Assembly: GCA_035249305.1 (NCBI GenBank)
Contig: DATFGQ010000114.1
Location: 39,018-103,017, forward strand
Reading direction: 5' to 3'
From: DASUNP01 sp035249305
Lineage (GTDB): Bacteria; Acidobacteriota; Blastocatellia; UBA7656
Length of the DNA stretch: 64,000 nucleotides
The translations under genes were made by a program, and so were the position numbers. Below the pieces are notes generated by a model. That model searched no databases and had not been told where the DNA came from. It saw nothing but the letters and a program-made list of their open reading frames with translations. The first letter of the stretch is position 1, and every line of letters starts with the position of its first letter. Below are positions 27,920 to 36,976 of this stretch, in pieces.

Positions 27920-30014
27920 TCAATTCGGGTTGCCCATCAAGACGAAAGGCGCCCAGTAGTAGGCGTGCCCGTAAGCGTCTTTGATCGCGAGCTGGGCCGA
28001 GCGCAACGCGGCCCTTTTCGTATCCCCCGCGCGTAATCGCGAATACATCTCGCGCATGAACTCCGCGGTCGAAATATCGTTCGCGGCTCAGAGGCTCGCG
28101 ACCAGCGAAGGCGCGCCCGCGTAGAGAAAGCCTCGCATCAGCCCGTGCAGCTCGTCGCCCGGAAAGACTGTGTTGACGCCCGTGTGACAGGCCGACAGCG
28201 TGACCATCTCAGCCTTCAGCCGCAGGTCGAGGAGGCTGTAAAAATTCAGGGGCGAGTCGGCGAGCTGCAAGAAAGAGAACATCGGGTTATCGCGGCGGAA
28301 GTAGCCGTGCGAGGCCAGGTGGAGGAAGCGCGCCTGGGGGGCGTATCTCATCAGGTTGTCGCGCGTGGCGCGCTCGCCCGTCAACGTCACGGCTTCCGGG
28401 AAGATGCGGCCGAGCGCGCGGACTTCCGCCTCGATGCTCGGCGTATCACTGCCCGCGACTCCGAGCGCCACCAGCTTATCTGAGATTTCAAATTTGAGAT
28501 TTGAGATTTCAGACGTGTCGCGGCAGAGCTTCAGCACGGTCGCGCTCGGCGCGTAAGAGATTTCACAACGGTCTATCACGTAACCCCTGCGGTCCAGCAG
28601 CGCGTGAAAAGGGACGTAATGGAGCGGGCCGTGCGGTATGACGATCAGGCGCGGCTCGACGGCCGAGAATGCCATCTCATAGAGCTTTATCAAATGCCTG
28701 TTCGTGGCGGCGTTGAGCTGCTCGACCTCTCGCTTCGACGCAACGTCGCGCACGACCTCGAACCGGCCGCGCGAAGCGATGAAAGCCGATATCCGGTCGC
28801 CCGTCGTGAAGTACTCGACGGCCGTCTCGTCCGGCTCAAGCGCGGCGCACAGGTCTTCGGCCGAAGCCGATTGCATTCGCCCGATCTCGGATAGTCGCGG
28901 GTCGTCCGACTCCATGCGGCGGAAGAGGCGAGCTATCTCGCGCTCGCAAGCTTTAGCTTCGCGAAGATAATTGATTGACACTCGCGCCCGCCGCTGATCG
29001 CCTTTCTCGTCTTCGAGCCTCGCATGCGAGCTGTACCAGTTGAGGTCCTCAATCAGTTTCAGCAACCGCGCGCGCTGGTCGGTCGCGGGGCCTTCAACCG
29101 CCGAAGCCGAATCGCGCAGATACCTGGCGAGCAGGTCGGCGAGCGCGCTTTCCGAAGCGTCGTCAAAAGCGTTGAGTGCTAGCAGAATCTCGGCGATCTC
29201 CTGGTTGCACCAGGCTACGAGTATCGCGCTCCCCATCGCGGCGAGCCGCTCCCGCGCCTGGTAGTAAGCCGCCAGCGCCCGGTTGTAATTGCCGCGCAGG
29301 AAATCTATGTAAGCCATGTGAAAGCGCGCCTGCCATGCGAACAGGTGCTGGCCGGCGCGCTCGTACCTCTCGGCGACGCTTTCGAGCAGCTTGAACGCAT
29401 CCGCGTGCCGGTCGAGCTCGGTCAGGATGTGCGAGCGGTTGAAATCGACGAGCGCCCGCATGGTGTCATCACCCGTTTTGGCCAGTATGTCGCGCGCGGT
29501 CGTAATGCTCAAGCGCCTTTCGATAACGGTCGAGCCTGTAGTAAACGGTCCCGACGTTCGTTTCAAGCTGCGCGAGACGCGCCGGGTCATCGCCGAGCGC
29601 GCGGCGGGCTTCGCGCGCCAGCCTCAGCGCTTCGCCGTACAGCCCCGCTTGCGTGAGCGCGTAAACCTGCTGGGCTTGAATGAATGCCGCCTCTGCTTTC
29701 AGACCTTCGCCGCTCAAGACTTCAGCGGAAGAGGTGTAAAGCTCGTTGGCTTGAGCGTAGCGGCCCCTGTGATGCAGTACGCGCGCTCGCGCGGCGTCAG
29801 CGAATGCCAGCGCGGCCGCGCCGCCCGCTAGCCGCGCCAGTTGATCTATCCGCTCGCACAGCTCGGCCGCCCGATTCAAGTCAGAGCGGACCAGATGATC
29901 GACGAAAGATTTGAGCGCGGCTACGCCTTGCCACCCGAAATCCTCGCCTTGCTCTCGCAAGAAAGACTCCGCGCTCGCGGCGCTCATCAACCTGTTTGCA
30001 AGCTCGCTACTCAC
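27920..30014 (-). pseudogene. TPR-CHAT domain protein, broken by a frameshift and a nonsense codon
   Basis: A GTG at 30014 opens a TPR-rich frame (MSSELANRLM, repeats such as RYRKALEHYDRAR). This breaks near 29490-29500 in a GCGCGCGC run and continues in the next frame as DILAKTGDDTMRALVDF. The CHAT protease-like domain follows (PHGPLHYVPFHALLD, LHLASHGYF with His, LSACHTGVN with Cys). The frame then meets TGA at 28088-28090, exactly where GAPSLVASLW needs Trp. Beyond it the frame stays open and conserved (AANDISTAEFMREMYSRL to WAPFVLMGNPN) to a stop at 27920. Catalytic His and Cys are intact. Both lesions could also be sequencing errors. CHAT proteins are caspase-like peptidases. Confidence 0.85.
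28489..28511. repeat. 23-nt repeat inside the CHAT coding sequence
   Basis: The reverse complement of these bases equals 4766-4788 in the intergenic repeat region. In the CHAT frame the local repeat encodes EISNLKFEISD between TSEI and KLVALG, apparently an in-frame insertion of about a dozen codons between the two halves of the domain. Confidence 0.8.
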
Positions 30015-30682
30015 TCGTCTCTGAAATCGTCAACCCTACTATCGTGATGTCGGCGTCGCCCGTTTCGACGCGCAGATCGTAGCTCCCGCAATCGACGTGC
30101 GGGAGCGTGAACTCTCCGAAGTCGTTGGCGACTACAGACGCGATCGCCTCCTCTTCGGAAAGCAGAAAGAGTTTCAACCCCGCTACGGACTCGAATCTTA
30201 ACTCGCCCTCTTTTAATACCTGCCCGCTCAACTGAGCTCGCCCGCCCGCCGAGCTCAGGCGCGATCGTCAAGACGGAGTCGCGCAGGTTGACGGCTTTGA
30301 CCGTGGCCCCGGTCCTAAAGAGCGTGCACCGGTCGCCGTCAATGACGCGCGCGGCGATGACGATCGCTTCAAACGATACGACGTGGTAGGCGGCTCTGAC
30401 TGGCATGCCCGGCTGGAGCCTCTCGATAGTCGTCGGCATGCCGTTGACCGTGATGCGGGTCGTATCGACCACCTGTAGCCTCACGCCCGACTCGCCCTCA
30501 AGCTCGACGATGGCGACGACGCCGGCTTCAACGTCTACGGCGCGGATGTGGCCCGCGATGTCCGCGATGGAAGTGGCGGCGATCCTGACTGCCTGGAGCG
30601 TGCTTTCGACGTAGCTCGCGATGACGTGGAACCCGCGCCTGAGGTCTTCGAGCGTCGCGGGCGCGCCGTTGGCAATCTCGAC
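30007..30682 (-). pseudogene. DUF5666-like plus carboxypeptidase-regulatory-like protein, truncated and frameshifted
   Basis: The frame begins abruptly after an in-frame TGA at 30683-30685 with no start codon, so the N-terminus is missing. The first part (VEAGVVAIVELEGESG..., ITVNGMPTTIERLQPGM) shows two related beta repeats like DUF5666. At a GGGCGGGCGGGC run near 30240-30250 the frame shifts. It continues as SGQVLKEGELRFESVAGLKL to TLPHVDCGSYDLRVE, a carboxypeptidase-regulatory-like fold, ending TAG at 30007. The end overlaps the GTG start of the CHAT gene by eight bases, so the two were a coupled pair. Both are now broken, consistent with loss of one functional unit. Confidence 0.7.
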
Positions 30683-30740
30683 TCATTTATGATTAACTCG
30701 TCTCCGCATCTTTAGAATTCCACCGACAGGAGGTCGGCCA

Positions 30741-31205
30741 TTGACAAAGCGACGTGATTTCTTAACGAAGGGCGCTCACGCCTGTGCCGCGGCAGTCACG
30801 GCCGGCGCCGTAGTGACGAATGGCGCGACAGGCGTCGCCGAGGGGCAAAGGTTTCTTTTGATCGGGCTGTCAGGCTCGGAGAACCCTACGCGGGCCAACT
30901 TCCCATTCGCCTGGGCCGCGGCGTTGAGGGAGGCGGGCAACGAAGTGCGCATAGAGCTGGCGGGCGACGCCACGGTATTGATGAGAAGCGCCGTGTCGAA
31001 CAGCGTGACCCCCGTGGGGTGGCCTCCTTTTAAAGAGGCGTTGGCGAAGGTCGTAGAGTTAAAGATCCCGATCTTTGTTTGAAAAGCCTGCGCAACTGCC
31101 CGTGGGGTAGTGGAAGCCGATTTCGCAGGCAAGAACGCGCAGTTTACTAACCCGAAGCTGACGGCAGAGACGATGGCGTGGGCTACAAAGGTTCTCGTCG
31201 TCTGA
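30741..31205 (+). CDS. Tat-exported DsrE-family protein, candidate selenoprotein (UGA at 31080-31082)
   Basis: Translation starts at TTG after AGGAGGT (30729-30735). The product begins with a twin-arginine signal (TKRRDFLTKGA, Ala-rich core). The mature domain is DsrE/DsrF-like (RFLLIGLSGSENPTRANFPF). At codon 114 there is a TGA exactly where relatives have the first Cys of CxxC (IPIFV-C-xAC). Reading through gives KACATARGVVEADFAGKNAQ to WATKVLVV and a natural stop at 31203, 154 residues in all. With Sec the motif is UxxC. A hairpin with the expected SECIS position follows. DsrE-like selenoproteins are known in bacteria, and this window's fdnG also uses Sec. A nonsense mutation is the alternative, given broken neighbours. 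Confidence 0.7.
31086..31130 (+). promoter_or_regulatory. SECIS-like hairpin after the DsrE-family UGA
   Basis: GCCTGCG (31086-31092) pairs perfectly with CGCAGGC (31124-31130). Inside, ACTGCCC (31095-31101) pairs with GGGTAGT (31105-31111), with one G-U, around a GTG loop. The loop begins 20 bases after the UGA, within the usual bacterial SECIS distance, and starts with G. Structure and spacing fit; binding by SelB is inference. Confidence 0.6.
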
Positions 31206-31639
31206 CGCTAGATCGCAGGACCGCCTTTGGTCACGAGTCACAAAGTACTTGACTTCATTTTCTCCATGTTCTATATTGAGCCGCGCCTTATCGGTTAAGT
31301 AATGTTAAACGGTTGGACCAAACTGCTCAAACCTGTATCTTCTAAGCTCCAGTCCATTGCGGGCTTTTCTGTTCGCTTTTCTGTTAAATCAGATGAGCGT
31401 TAAAGCTCTGCCAACACGGCAGAAACCATTTGGGTCGTAGGGTTAGACAATATATTCAGAAGGCTATGAATACCTGTCAGCGCCTGACCTCGCGGTGAAA
31501 AGGCGGCAATAACGCTTAACCCCGCGCGGCGCTGACGCAAAGTTTTACTACCGGCTCCTCAGATCATTGTCTGTGGGTTCAGAGATTCACTGTGGCTGTC
31601 GTGGCCGCGCGATGTTCGGCCAGGTGATAAGGAGTAAAC
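31206..31639. other. intergenic, 434 bases, promoter and structured leader
   Basis: No gene is seen. A good sigma70-type promoter lies at its left end (see 31249-31277). A nine-base perfect inverted repeat (GTCAGCGCC at 31476-31484, GGCGCTGAC at 31528-31536) lies about 100 bases before the sigma-factor start. The roughly 350-base leader this implies could be a structured 5' UTR or a separate small RNA; no known riboswitch was recognised. Confidence 0.5.
31249..31277 (+). promoter_or_regulatory. sigma70-type promoter upstream of the sigma-factor gene
   Basis: TTGACT at 31249-31254 and TATATT at 31272-31277 are separated by exactly 17 bases. Each matches consensus in five or more positions. 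The next gene on this strand starts at 31640. Confidence 0.6.
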
Positions 31640-32506
31640 ATGATAAGCTGCCCCACACCTGCCCTCGGCAAGCTCGCCGAAGAAGCGTACGTGGATGGAT
31701 ACAAGCGGTATGGCGATTTGGGCCTCGCCCTCAATCGGTATGAAAGCCATCTGCATTCGATAGTGGAAAAACATCTCGGGTCGTGTCCCGCTCAGGCAAC
31801 TTTAATCAGCTTCTTCGATGATCTTCACAAGGAAGACCTCTACCTGGCCGCCTCCTGCGCGGAGGCCAGCGAGCCCGGCTGGAGGTGCTTTGTCTCTTCC
31901 TACAGTAGGTACATATATAAGGTGGCGAACTCGGCCTTTGCGGCGATAGACATGTCTATAGAGATTGCCGACTGTGTGATCGCAGACATGTTTCTGCCGG
32001 ATCGTTCAGGTTGCAGCCGCATAGCATCTTACGACGGGAGAAGCTCGCTTGCAGTCTGGCTCCGTGTCATTGTGCTTCATAAGGCTATTAAGGAGCGCAA
32101 ACGAAAATCGAATAACCAGGAGCCGCTTGAGTCGAGCTCGGAAGAGGCCGATGAGGCCGCGATAAGTAGGATCGATGCGACGCTGAGAGCCAATAGGTAC
32201 AAAGACATCATTAGAGAGTCGTTCGAGTGCGCGAGCCGCGCCCTGACGGCTCGCGAGCGAATGCTTTTGCTAATGCGTTATGAGGAGAAACTTCGGGAGA
32301 AGGAGATAGCCCGTATCTTTAATGTAAGCCCGTCTACGATAACACGCCATCTGCATGCCGTGTACGACAAGCTGCACCAGGAGATAATATCGATTCTCCT
32401 CTCCAGGTACGGGCTCACAACCCATGCGCTTGAAGAGTGCCTGACCGACATACTGGAGAACCCGAGCCATTCCATACTTACTTTCATCGAAAGGGTGCGA
32501 GCGTGA
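31640..32506 (+). CDS. sigma-70 family RNA polymerase sigma factor (ECF-like)
   Basis: The ATG is preceded by AAGGAG at 31629-31634. The 288-residue product has a region 2-like segment (about 85-155, with SLAVWLRVIVLHKAIKERKRK) and a region 4 helix-turn-helix (about 200-262, ALTARERMLLLMRYEEKLREKEIARIFNVSPSTITRHL). N- and C-terminal extensions make it longer than typical ECF factors (about 190). It resembles the large acidobacterial ECF groups with poorly conserved region 2. A zinc-type anti-sigma gene follows, then a giant surface protein, which is the likely regulon. The long leader suggests further control. Confidence 0.85.
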   Translation: MISCPTPALGKLAEEAYVDGYKRYGDLGLALNRYESHLHSIVEKHLGSCPAQATLISFFDDLHKEDLYLAASCAEASEPGWRCFVSSYSRYIYKVANSAFAAIDMSIEIADCVIADMFLPDRSGCSRIASYDGRSSLAVWLRVIVLHKAIKERKRKSNNQEPLESSSEEADEAAISRIDATLRANRYKDIIRESFECASRALTARERMLLLMRYEEKLREKEIARIFNVSPSTITRHLHAVYDKLHQEIISILLSRYGLTTHALEECLTDILENPSHSILTFIERVRA

Positions 32507-32650
32507 ATCTGTAAACGGTAACTTGCGGGTCTAGCTCGCGGCAACTGCGCTGAAGCGTTAGAATGAAATTAATCGGCGCGGTAGGCTCTATATGACTGTG
32601 CGGCTGATGGCGGACGCGACCCGCCGATGCACCTCGATCAGGATAGTGAT

Positions 32651-32842
32651 ATGTTATCCGGCAAATGTCCCGAACCGGAATTACTAGCGGCCTACTTGGA
32701 CCACAACGTAACCCTCGAAGAGGTCGAACGCTTGGAAGCTCACATAGCTGAATGCGGCGACTGCCGCGAGCTGATAGCCCTTGCGGTTCGCAACGAGGAG
32801 GAAGCGCCTTACCCTCTCCCGCCCGATGAATCAGGCTCGTAG
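32651..32842 (+). CDS. zinc-finger anti-sigma factor, soluble type
   Basis: I prefer the ATG at 32651, seven bases after AGGA; an ATG at 32627 would add eight residues. The roughly 63-residue protein carries the ZAS motif: Cys in SGKCPEPELLAAYLD, then His-x3-Cys-x2-Cys in EAHIAECGDCRELI. There is no membrane segment, so it would act as a soluble zinc-dependent anti-sigma of the upstream factor. Adjacent position and small size support the pairing. The tail is acidic and Pro-rich. Confidence 0.75.
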   Translation: MLSGKCPEPELLAAYLDHNVTLEEVERLEAHIAECGDCRELIALAVRNEEEAPYPLPPDESGS

Positions 32843-32844
32843 AA

Positions 32845-32858
32845 TTTCCCGCGGGAAA
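32845..32858. promoter_or_regulatory. perfect 14-bp palindrome after the anti-sigma gene
   Basis: TTTCCCGCGGGAAA lies three bases after the anti-sigma stop and about 210 bases before the giant surface-protein start. It could be an operator for that gene or part of a weak terminator. The remaining 200 bases up to 33070 hold no gene; an AT-rich run (ATATACATGGG near 32905) may be promoter DNA. Confidence 0.35.
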
Positions 32859-33070
32859 CCTGCCTCTGCGCGCGCCACGAAATTTTTTTCCTCTGAGGTC
32901 TCTATATACATGGGAATCAATATGACTGACCCGTCGATGACCAGGTTATAGAGGCGAGCCCTGGTCATCAATAGCGAAAAAAGACTGAGACTCGAATAAG
33001 AGCTGCCGGCCCACGAGATTCATCCGCGTGGCGTGACGGCCGGGCTGTGTCTTTAAATTAAGGAGAGAAA

Positions 33071-36000
33071 ATGTCAAAGAAGAGTTACCGCATTCAAGCA
33101 AAGCGCGTTATGCCGCTACAGAGACATCGTAAGATTGTGCTGGCAGTCGGCCTTTTACTGATCTTTTCCGCGACGGGCGTGGCGGTGGCTCATTGGGCAG
33201 GCATTTGGCATGCGGAGCAACAAGGCGGCGAGAAGCAGAATGCGGGGGTCATGCCGATGGCCTTCACGCCGAGCAGTCCCGCCAAGGAGTTCGTCTACGC
33301 CGGCGGCAGGATCGTGGCGACCGAAGAGCCCGCGGCCTCCGGCTCGACCCCTTTCATAAACTCGGTTGCCCCTCAGTCGGCCAACCAGAACAGCAGCATA
33401 TCGATCTCAATATCCGGATCTAACCTATCAGGCGCAAGCTCTATAAACTTCAACCCATCCGCCAGTATTACTGTAAGCAACATCAACTCTTCGTCCGGCG
33501 GCGTGACCGCCAATATTAGCGTCGCCGCCTCCGCTCAGATCGGCGGGAGAAATCTCTCTGTTACGACTCCGAACGGGACGTCAAATTCTTTGACCTTCAC
33601 CATCAACGCACAGGCCGCTAACCCCGCGCCCACCTTGAACGAGATCTTCCCGACCTCCGTTTCAGCAGGTGGAGGCGATTTCACACTCATACTTTTTGGA
33701 AGCCAATTCATAGACACCTCGGAGGTGCGTATCGATAGCAGCCCGCGCCCTGTGACCTTCAGGAGCGCGAACGAGTTGCGGGCGACGATATCAGGATCGG
33801 ATAGGACCCCAGGGCAAAAGCGCATCACCGTGTTCAACCCCGGTCCCGGCGGCGGGACATCGGCCGAGAGGACGCTCACCGTCACGTCGGTGCCGGGCAC
33901 TCCTTCCATCACGAGCATCTCGCCTGACAGGGTGACGGCCGGCGGCGCGAGCTTCACGCTGACCGTTAACGGGACGAACTTCGCTAGCAATTCCGTAGTG
34001 CGCATAAACGAGAGCGACCGCACAACCAGTTTCATCAGCGCGGGCGTGTTGACTGCGCAGATACAGGACTTTGACATAACGACCGAGGGACCCAGAAACA
34101 TCAGGGTGTTCACCCCGACAACGAGCGGCGGTATTCTGTCAAACATCGTCGTTCTGACCGTCACCCCGGCGGGAGGCGGATCGGGCACAGGGTTGACTGG
34201 CGAGTACTTCAACAACAAAGATCACGCCGGCACGCCCGTCATCACGCGCACCGACCCGACCGTCGATTTCTCCTGGGGCGGGGGCAGCCCGCACCCGTCC
34301 ATCAATATAGACCAGTTCAGCGTGCGGTGGAGTGGCCAGGTCCAGCCACAGTTTAATGAGGCTTACACCTTCTACGTCTTCAGCGACGATGGGGTGAGGG
34401 TGTGGATAAACGGGCGAAAGATCATCGACAAGTGGTACGACCAGTACGGGCCTGAACACACGAGCAGCCCGATCCTTCTTACCGGCGGGCAGAAATACGA
34501 CATCAGGGTCGAGTACTACGAGAACTGGGCTGGCGCAGAGATACACCTGAAGTGGAGCAGCCTGCAAACTCCGAAACAAGCAATACCTTCAGCCAGACTC
34601 TTCCCGACGACGACCGGCGCGGGTCTGAAGGGCGAGTACTTCAACGGCATGCAGCCGGTCGGCACGCCGGCTATGACTCGCACGGACCTTGCAGTCGACT
34701 TTATATGGGATGGCGGCAGCCCCGGCGCTCCCATATTCAACGATCAGTTCAGCGTGCGGTGGACCGGCCGGGTGCAGGCGCAGTTCACAGGGCTGCACAG
34801 GTTCTACGTCCTGACCGACGACGGCGTGAGGCTCTGGGTCAACAACGTGCTGCTGGTAGACAAGTGGTTCGACCAGTACGGCCAGGAGTGGAACAACACT
34901 ATCAACCTCGTCGCCGGGCAGATGTACGACATCAGGATGGAGTATTACGAGAATTGCTGCGGGGCGGAGGCCCATCTGTCCTGGAGCTATGGGACGGCGC
35001 CGAAACATATCATCCCGCCCACCAATCTCTTCCTGCCGTCTTCCGGCGCTCCCCCGCTTTATGAAGGCGTGCACGAGATAGCCGACTGCACGAAGATCTC
35101 GGGCTGGGCCGCCAACCGGAATCAACCGAACGTCCCCATCAACGTGGATATATATAACGGCGCTTCTCTGCTGGCCACGGTTCCGGCAAACATACACAGG
35201 CCGGAGCTGGTGCAGATCCTCGGCGACAATGGCAATCATGGGTTCAGTTTTGACGTGCCGCCGTCGCTCAGAGACGGGTTGCCTCATTCGATTTCGGTGA
35301 GGTTCCCCGGCACCAGTACGAACCTGACGAACAGTCCGAGGACTATCACGTGCGCGGGCTCCGCGCCCCCGGCCGCGCCCTCCGGCCTTGTAGCGACGGT
35401 CGCTTCCGCTTCACAGATCAACCTGACGTGGTTCGACCTCAGCAACAACGAGAATGGGTTCTCTATCGAGCGCAAGGCGGGCGTGGAGGGCCAGTATGCG
35501 GAGATAGGGACGACGAATGCGAATGTGACATCGTTCTCTGACACAGGGCGAAGCCCATCGATCACCTACTACTACAAGGTGAGGGCGTTTAATGGGGCCG
35601 GGTACTCAGGCTATTCCAACGAGGCGAACGCGACGATTACGGGCGGCCCGACTCCGCCGGCGGCCCCAGATAACCTTGCGGCATTGACCATATCCAGCTC
35701 AAGCATTCGTTTGACCTGGACCGATAGGAGCAATAACGAAACAGGGTTCAAGATAGAGCGCCGGAGATTGGGTGGCGTATTCACGCAAATAAGGGAAGTC
35801 ACCGCGGGTACGCAAATCTTCCTGGATACGGGCCTGGCGAGATTAACGACCTACTCCTACCGCATCAGAGCTTACAACGCCGCGGGAGACTCAGCCTACA
35901 CGGCTACGGTGAGCGCCACAACCTCGGGCGGCACCCCACCCCCGTGCGGTCTGGTGAGCGCCTTTTCGGGCGACGGCAGCTCAGGCAGCAGTTACGGATA

Positions 36001-36976
36001 TGCCGAAGGCATTGGGAGCGCCGCAAAGTGGCGCAGCCCGAGCGCGGGCACGATCGGGATTGATCCGGTCAGCGGCATGAACGCCCTGTTTGTCGCCGAT
36101 ACAGAGAACCATCGCATCAGGATGGTCTACATCGAAGGCCCCGCCGCCGGGCAGTCGATCTTGATCGCGGGCAGCGGGGTCGCCGGCTATTCCAACGGTG
36201 ACGGCGACCCATACGAAGCCCGCTACAACTCCCCGCAGGGCATCGAAGCGATCAAGGGCCAGAACGGACTGATAGAAGCTCTGCTCGTAGCCGACTCGTA
36301 TAACAATGAAATTCGAATGCTGCTGCCGCCGCTGGGCGGCACGTCCTGGAGGCCGGTCTATTTTTCAGGGAAGCTGAGCCCAGGCTACTCGGACGGAAGC
36401 CCTGGCCAGACCCTGTACAGCACACCGCTCGGAATAACTGTCGGCCCCGACGGCTTCATCTACGTCGCCGACACGTACAACTTCGCCGTCCGAAGAGTAG
36501 ACCGAGAAGGCAATTCGTCTACGCTGTATAAATCGCCAAGCCACATCGGCGCGATGAATCCCGTAGGCATAGTGGCGACCGATATGAGCGAGGGCGTTTA
36601 CGTCACCGACATCAACAATCACGCGATCCTGAAGGTGACAGGCGGAGCGATTGAGGTTGTCGCGGGCTCGGGCGGTGCGGGATACGCCAATGGCGTGTAT
36701 ACGCAGGCGAGCTTCAACTCTCCTTATCACATCGCGTGGGCGCCATGGGAAGGCCAGGGTGTGCTTTACGTCTCAGACCTTAACAACAACAGGGTTCGCA
36801 AAGTGGAGTTGCCGACTAAGACCGTGAGCCTACACACAGGGACGGGCGCGCCGGGCTACATAAACGCCGTCTGCCTCGGGGCGGAATTTAACTCGCCGAG
36901 CGGCATAGCGGTCAGCCCGGCCGGCGACATCTACGTGATAGAGGTTGGCAACAACAGCATAAGGAAGATCCAATGA
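33071..36976 (+). CDS. giant TIG/PA14/FN3/NHL-repeat surface protein
   Basis: The gene has AAGGAG just before its ATG. The 1301-residue protein has one N-terminal hydrophobic segment (about 23-43) acting as anchor or signal. Three IPT/TIG domains follow (about 93-365; FINSVAPQSANQNSS, TSISPDRVTAGGASFTL). Two PA14 domains (about 375-655) each contain FYV(F/L)(S/T)DDGVR and VEYYEN- or MEYYEN-like cores. Next come a beta module (about 670-760), two fibronectin III domains (about 768-950) and NHL repeats (about 955-1301; LFVADTENHRIRMV, IYVADTYNFAVRRV). PA14 domains usually bind carbohydrate. It is probably an adhesin or cell-surface scaffold. It overlaps the next gene by ATGA. Confidence 0.9.
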   Translation: MSKKSYRIQAKRVMPLQRHRKIVLAVGLLLIFSATGVAVAHWAGIWHAEQQGGEKQNAGVMPMAFTPSSPAKEFVYAGGRIVATEEPAASGSTPFINSVAPQSANQNSSISISISGSNLSGASSINFNPSASITVSNINSSSGGVTANISVAASAQIGGRNLSVTTPNGTSNSLTFTINAQAANPAPTLNEIFPTSVSAGGGDFTLILFGSQFIDTSEVRIDSSPRPVTFRSANELRATISGSDRTPGQKRITVFNPGPGGGTSAERTLTVTSVPGTPSITSISPDRVTAGGASFTLTVNGTNFASNSVVRINESDRTTSFISAGVLTAQIQDFDITTEGPRNIRVFTPTTSGGILSNIVVLTVTPAGGGSGTGLTGEYFNNKDHAGTPVITRTDPTVDFSWGGGSPHPSINIDQFSVRWSGQVQPQFNEAYTFYVFSDDGVRVWINGRKIIDKWYDQYGPEHTSSPILLTGGQKYDIRVEYYENWAGAEIHLKWSSLQTPKQAIPSARLFPTTTGAGLKGEYFNGMQPVGTPAMTRTDLAVDFIWDGGSPGAPIFNDQFSVRWTGRVQAQFTGLHRFYVLTDDGVRLWVNNVLLVDKWFDQYGQEWNNTINLVAGQMYDIRMEYYENCCGAEAHLSWSYGTAPKHIIPPTNLFLPSSGAPPLYEGVHEIADCTKISGWAANRNQPNVPINVDIYNGASLLATVPANIHRPELVQILGDNGNHGFSFDVPPSLRDGLPHSISVRFPGTSTNLTNSPRTITCAGSAPPAAPSGLVATVASASQINLTWFDLSNNENGFSIERKAGVEGQYAEIGTTNANVTSFSDTGRSPSITYYYKVRAFNGAGYSGYSNEANATITGGPTPPAAPDNLAALTISSSSIRLTWTDRSNNETGFKIERRRLGGVFTQIREVTAGTQIFLDTGLARLTTYSYRIRAYNAAGDSAYTATVSATTSGGTPPPCGLVSAFSGDGSSGSSYGYAEGIGSAAKWRSPSAGTIGIDPVSGMNALFVADTENHRIRMVYIEGPAAGQSILIAGSGVAGYSNGDGDPYEARYNSPQGIEAIKGQNGLIEALLVADSYNNEIRMLLPPLGGTSWRPVYFSGKLSPGYSDGSPGQTLYSTPLGITVGPDGFIYVADTYNFAVRRVDREGNSSTLYKSPSHIGAMNPVGIVATDMSEGVYVTDINNHAILKVTGGAIEVVAGSGGAGYANGVYTQASFNSPYHIAWAPWEGQGVLYVSDLNNNRVRKVELPTKTVSLHTGTGAPGYINAVCLGAEFNSPSGIAVSPAGDIYVIEVGNNSIRKIQ

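Noticed and set aside
28088..28090. Selenocysteine at the UGA in the CHAT gene
   Set aside because: The residue expected there is Trp, not Cys, and the gene has another frameshift, so a nonsense change is more likely.
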